This document shows, piece after piece, positions 61,619-64,000 of a stretch of 64,000 bases of DNA. Every line of letters starts with the position of its first letter. Positions within the stretch are counted from its first letter, which is position 1. The DNA comes from an uncultured Aquimarina sp. (GTDB taxonomy: Bacteria > Bacteroidota > Bacteroidia > Flavobacteriales > Flavobacteriaceae): positions 850,426-914,425 of the forward strand of contig CANLOW010000001.1 in assembly GCA_947493035.1 (NCBI GenBank), in the 5' to 3' direction. The notes under the pieces are model-generated. The model did no database searches. It was not told where the DNA came from and was given only the letters and a program-made list of their open reading frames with translations. Both the position numbers and the translations under genes were made by a program.

Positions 61619-62428
61619 GTGTTTGTTATGAGATTAAGGATATTATTGTTTCTGTTATACTTTGTTGCAGAATTAATCATTGCGCAAGTAAATTTTAATG
61701 TGGCTATACATCAAAAGAATATTGCTGTTGAAGATGTCTTCAAAATAGATTTTATTGTTGATAGGGAAGTAGAAAAATTTACAGCTCCTAGTTTTGGTGA
61801 TTTTGAAATTATAGGTAAGCCAGAACAAGAAATTCGTCGCTCATGGAATAATGGGAAAAGGGAATTTTCAAGAATTTATTCTTTTAGTTTGAAGCCTAAA
61901 AAACTAGGAAAGGTTATGATACATCCAGCTAAAGTGAATTTTGGTTCAAAAAACTATAATACTAAACCTATTGCTCTGAATATAATTTCATTAGAGGATA
62001 AAGTAAAAAAAGAAATGACTGCTTTTTGGAGTAATAATGATGGTAGTAAATTAATATTAGTTGATAAAAATTTTGAAAAGCAATTTGACCAAGAAAAAAT
62101 TAATTTTTTTTTATTGAAAAAAGGTCAGGTTAAAAAAGTTGATAATAAAGAAGTGCTACCTCGAATAGCATTAAAAGATGCTATTAAAATCGATGAGCTA
62201 AAAAATATTAAATATGATTTATCTACTGTATGGTATTTATATTATGAATACAACTTTATTAAGCTCAAAAAAGCAAAAAGTAATGAAAAGCTAGTTTTTG
62301 AAATAGATTATAATATAGAAGGATTTGAAGACGAAGAATTAAATGAAAGCATTAATTTTTTAAAGAAATACACGAATAAAACTTTAGTCTATAAATACGA
62401 AGCTGAGAAGTTTCTTTTACTCGAATAG
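61619..62428 (+). CDS. BatD-like secreted protein
   Basis: A 269-residue protein with a signal peptide (cleavage near I-I-A-Q) and an N-terminal domain like BatD (oxygen-tolerance) proteins: V-N-F-N-V-A-I-H-Q-K-N-I-A-V-E-D-V-F-K-I-D-F, F-G-D-F-E-I-I-G-K-P and F-S-L-K-P-K-K-L-G-K-V. BatD usually occurs with BatA/B and a von Willebrand protein, none of which is here, and it is shorter than typical BatD. It starts 10 bp after the SUKH-like gene. Confidence 0.65.
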   Translation: MFVMRLRILLFLLYFVAELIIAQVNFNVAIHQKNIAVEDVFKIDFIVDREVEKFTAPSFGDFEIIGKPEQEIRRSWNNGKREFSRIYSFSLKPKKLGKVMIHPAKVNFGSKNYNTKPIALNIISLEDKVKKEMTAFWSNNDGSKLILVDKNFEKQFDQEKINFFLLKKGQVKKVDNKEVLPRIALKDAIKIDELKNIKYDLSTVWYLYYEYNFIKLKKAKSNEKLVFEIDYNIEGFEDEELNESINFLKKYTNKTLVYKYEAEKFLLLE

Positions 62429-62695
62429 TTTAATTTACAACCCGACCGCCTCGGATATGATAGAGCGGAATTGCATTCTGAAATCAAAAATTTTATCCCC
62501 AGCTGGTGCGAGCGGCTCCAAATCATGGCAAAGCATAACATATTTACATATCACTTTATGAATTCACATTTGAGTAATGGGGTAAGTATCTGTAATACAA
62601 TTGCTTTTGAAATGTAATTGATTATCGTTCTTTGAAATATTGAAAATTAAATATTGATTTGTTTTTTAATCTTCAAATCGCCTTTTCGGTGATTT
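62429..62695. other. ORF-less stretch with a GC-richer core
   Basis: A 267-bp gap between the BatD-like gene and the broken transposase. Its first 100 bp (from about 62440, cgaccgcctcgg to ggtgcgagcggctcc) is more GC-rich than anything around it and encodes nothing recognisable in six frames. It looks like a fragment of foreign or mobile DNA. Confidence 0.45.
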
Positions 62696-63719
62696 TTAGA
62701 TATTCGTATCCATAAGACAGCAATAATTCTGATTGTATTCTATTCGTTCTTTATTAGCTCGTTTTAGAGCAATCTTTACATCTTTAAGTTTGGGTTTCTC
62801 ATGAATCTCGTTAGGTGTGTATCATATGCTGACTATGTGGTTTATTGAAGTTATAATGTTGAGCAAAGTTTTGAAGTTCTTTATCAATATTATCAGAAGA
62901 GATTTTTAGTTATCTAAAGTAACTTCTCTTCAATGTGCGAAACATACCTTCGATCACAGAATTAGAAAAGAAAACATCTTTTAAGACAACTTTCTTCTCG
63001 ATGTTTACTTTGATCGATTTATTTCGTTTGGCTTCTTGAATAAAATCACCAACAGTTTTGTTGTTATTTTCGGAACCGCCATCAACGATAAGTTCTAAGT
63101 CATTTTCGCCTATGTTAGTATTGAATTCCATTTCAACGGCATTTCTTAGAGTTTGTGTAGCTAATGAAGCTCTCAATTTTTTTGATAGATGATACGAAAC
63201 GATTTTTCTAGAAAAGTTATCGATAACAGCATAGATATAGTATTGGATGTTGTCAGTAGTTTTAAAATAAGATACATCCATGTGCCATATTTCATTAGGA
63301 AGCTTTTCTATAAAATTTACAATAGTGTTTCTGTTATCCTTTATTATTTTCTTGAAATTGTCTTTACCAATGAAATTGATAATAGTGATATAGAATCTAA
63401 GAAAACTAATGAAAGCTACTCTCATTTTGGCTACTCTACTATCGAGAACTAGTTTAATGTCATCAAGGTTGTTTTCAACCTTAGCAACATACTCGCTACC
63501 GATATACTTATTAGAAATACTAGGGTCTTTCCAATAGAAGGCAGTTGATCTAGGAATGGATTCAGTAAACGATTCTGGAAGAATTTCGTTTTCTAAACCA
63601 AAAGAATAGCAAGTTTTGATACCTGTATGATATGATTTATAATTAGCCAATACTAAATTTTTGAAATCTAGTTGGCGAATATCATACATATTTAAAAAAC
63701 AGCATATTATAATTTTCAA
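62696..63719 (-). pseudogene. broken IS3-like (DDE) transposase
   Basis: The intact part (62910-63719) is a 269-residue rve-type catalytic domain with W-H-M-D-V-S (first Asp), L-I-V-D-G-G-S-E-N (second Asp) and N-S-V-I-E-G-M (Glu). An in-frame stop at 62910-62912 interrupts it; the same frame continues E-L-Q-N-F-A-Q-H-Y-N-F-N-K-P-H-S and then shifts, with T-P-N-E-I-H-E-K-P-K continuing in another frame to a stop at 62696. So there is at least one nonsense change and one frameshift. A Met at 63689 is the better start. No terminal inverted repeats were found. Confidence 0.85.
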
Positions 63720-63842
63720 TATATTTTTTGTCTATCCAGTTCGAATTTTCGAACTACAAAATAAACCCCGTTTAGAGCCCGTAAAGGGATTGGATATCAG
63801 ATGAATACCCTGTAAACACTGGATTACGGTTCGAGGTAATGT

Positions 63843-63924
63843 CAAGAGGGGGAGCTTTTATGACAAACACCGTACATTGTACGGTGTTTTGTTGTTTATA
63901 GCCTTATTTTATGCGGTGTCCCAG
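63843..63924 (+). repeat. tRNA-linked direct repeat, right copy (att-like)
   Basis: The second copy of the 82-bp repeat, including the last 12 bases of tRNA-Asn and the terminator hairpin (63865-63889). A ggttcgag at 63828-63835 suggests a decayed trace of the tRNA T-arm. The rest of 63720-64000 shows nothing else I can support. Confidence 0.85.
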
Positions 63925-64000
63925 GCTCCTCGTCATGACAGAATTAGAAACATACAATAATATTTCATTTTCAATATGCTACATCAATAGTATAACATTT

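Noticed and set aside
1..64000. CRISPR array
   Set aside because: No set of regularly spaced direct repeats with unique spacers was seen; the short repeats found are tandem or inverted words.

Overview
The window comes from an AT-rich member of the Bacteroidetes, most likely a marine Flavobacteriaceae. The evidence is the gene content (a hybrid two-component sensor with an AraC output, DUF5777, PycTM and COG3576 families, many Bacteroidetes-type lipoproteins), promoters of the TAnnTTTG type, and the near absence of Shine-Dalgarno sites. It is ordinary chromosome with one catabolic island and one tRNA-linked accessory patch.

Layout. 1-3.5 kb: a small housekeeping run (DUF3347 lipoprotein, DUF2007, LD-carboxypeptidase, YraN) and two charged secreted or lipoproteins. 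3.7-5.9 kb: a decayed intergenic repeat and a TetR/DsrE/flavin-binding-protein cassette with a visible operator. 6-15.9 kb: a propeller lipoprotein, a large surface protein joining a metallophosphoesterase, a kinase-like segment and an Omp85 barrel, an HD-PycTM membrane protein, a GAF protein, and a cytochrome c/YceI/DUF5777 operon. 16.3-42.2 kb: a carbohydrate island. 42.3-47.5 kb: an acetyltransferase, DUF4349 and DUF3781 proteins, and the TPM/LemA/MerR/M23 operon on the minus strand. 47.7-60.8 kb: alaS, tRNA-Phe, coaX, an outer-membrane protein, a TPR protein, lptC, a small membrane protein, a CNNM/CBS protein, ppiD and rseP. 60.9-64 kb: tRNA-Asn followed by a 2.8 kb segment bounded by an 82-bp direct repeat that contains the tRNA 3' end, carrying small ORFs and a broken transposase.

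How the island works. A membrane sensor-regulator (HTCS) is followed 2 bp later by a sulfatase and then by a GH29 exo-glycosidase. Next come a FucP-type permease, an RhaM-type mutarotase, an SDR sugar 1-dehydrogenase, a COG3618 lactonase, an LgoD-like L-galactonate 5-dehydrogenase, tagaturonate reductase (UxaB), altronate dehydratase (UxaA), KDG kinase and KDPG aldolase. In reaction order these make a gap-free route from L-galactose to pyruvate and glyceraldehyde 3-phosphate. UxaC and fuconate dehydratase are both absent, which argues against galacturonate or L-fucose as the main substrate. Xylulokinase, a GH3 beta-xylosidase-like enzyme, xylose isomerase and an AraC regulator follow. The inferred target is a sulfated glycan containing L-galactose (or L-fucose) and xylose. 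No SusC/SusD pair or endo-acting enzyme is present in the window.

The points most worth a second look are the L-galactose route, the phosphoesterase/kinase-like/Omp85 fusion, the HD-PycTM fusion, the family of inverted word-repeats that fills gaps between island genes, and the tRNA-Asn-linked direct repeat.
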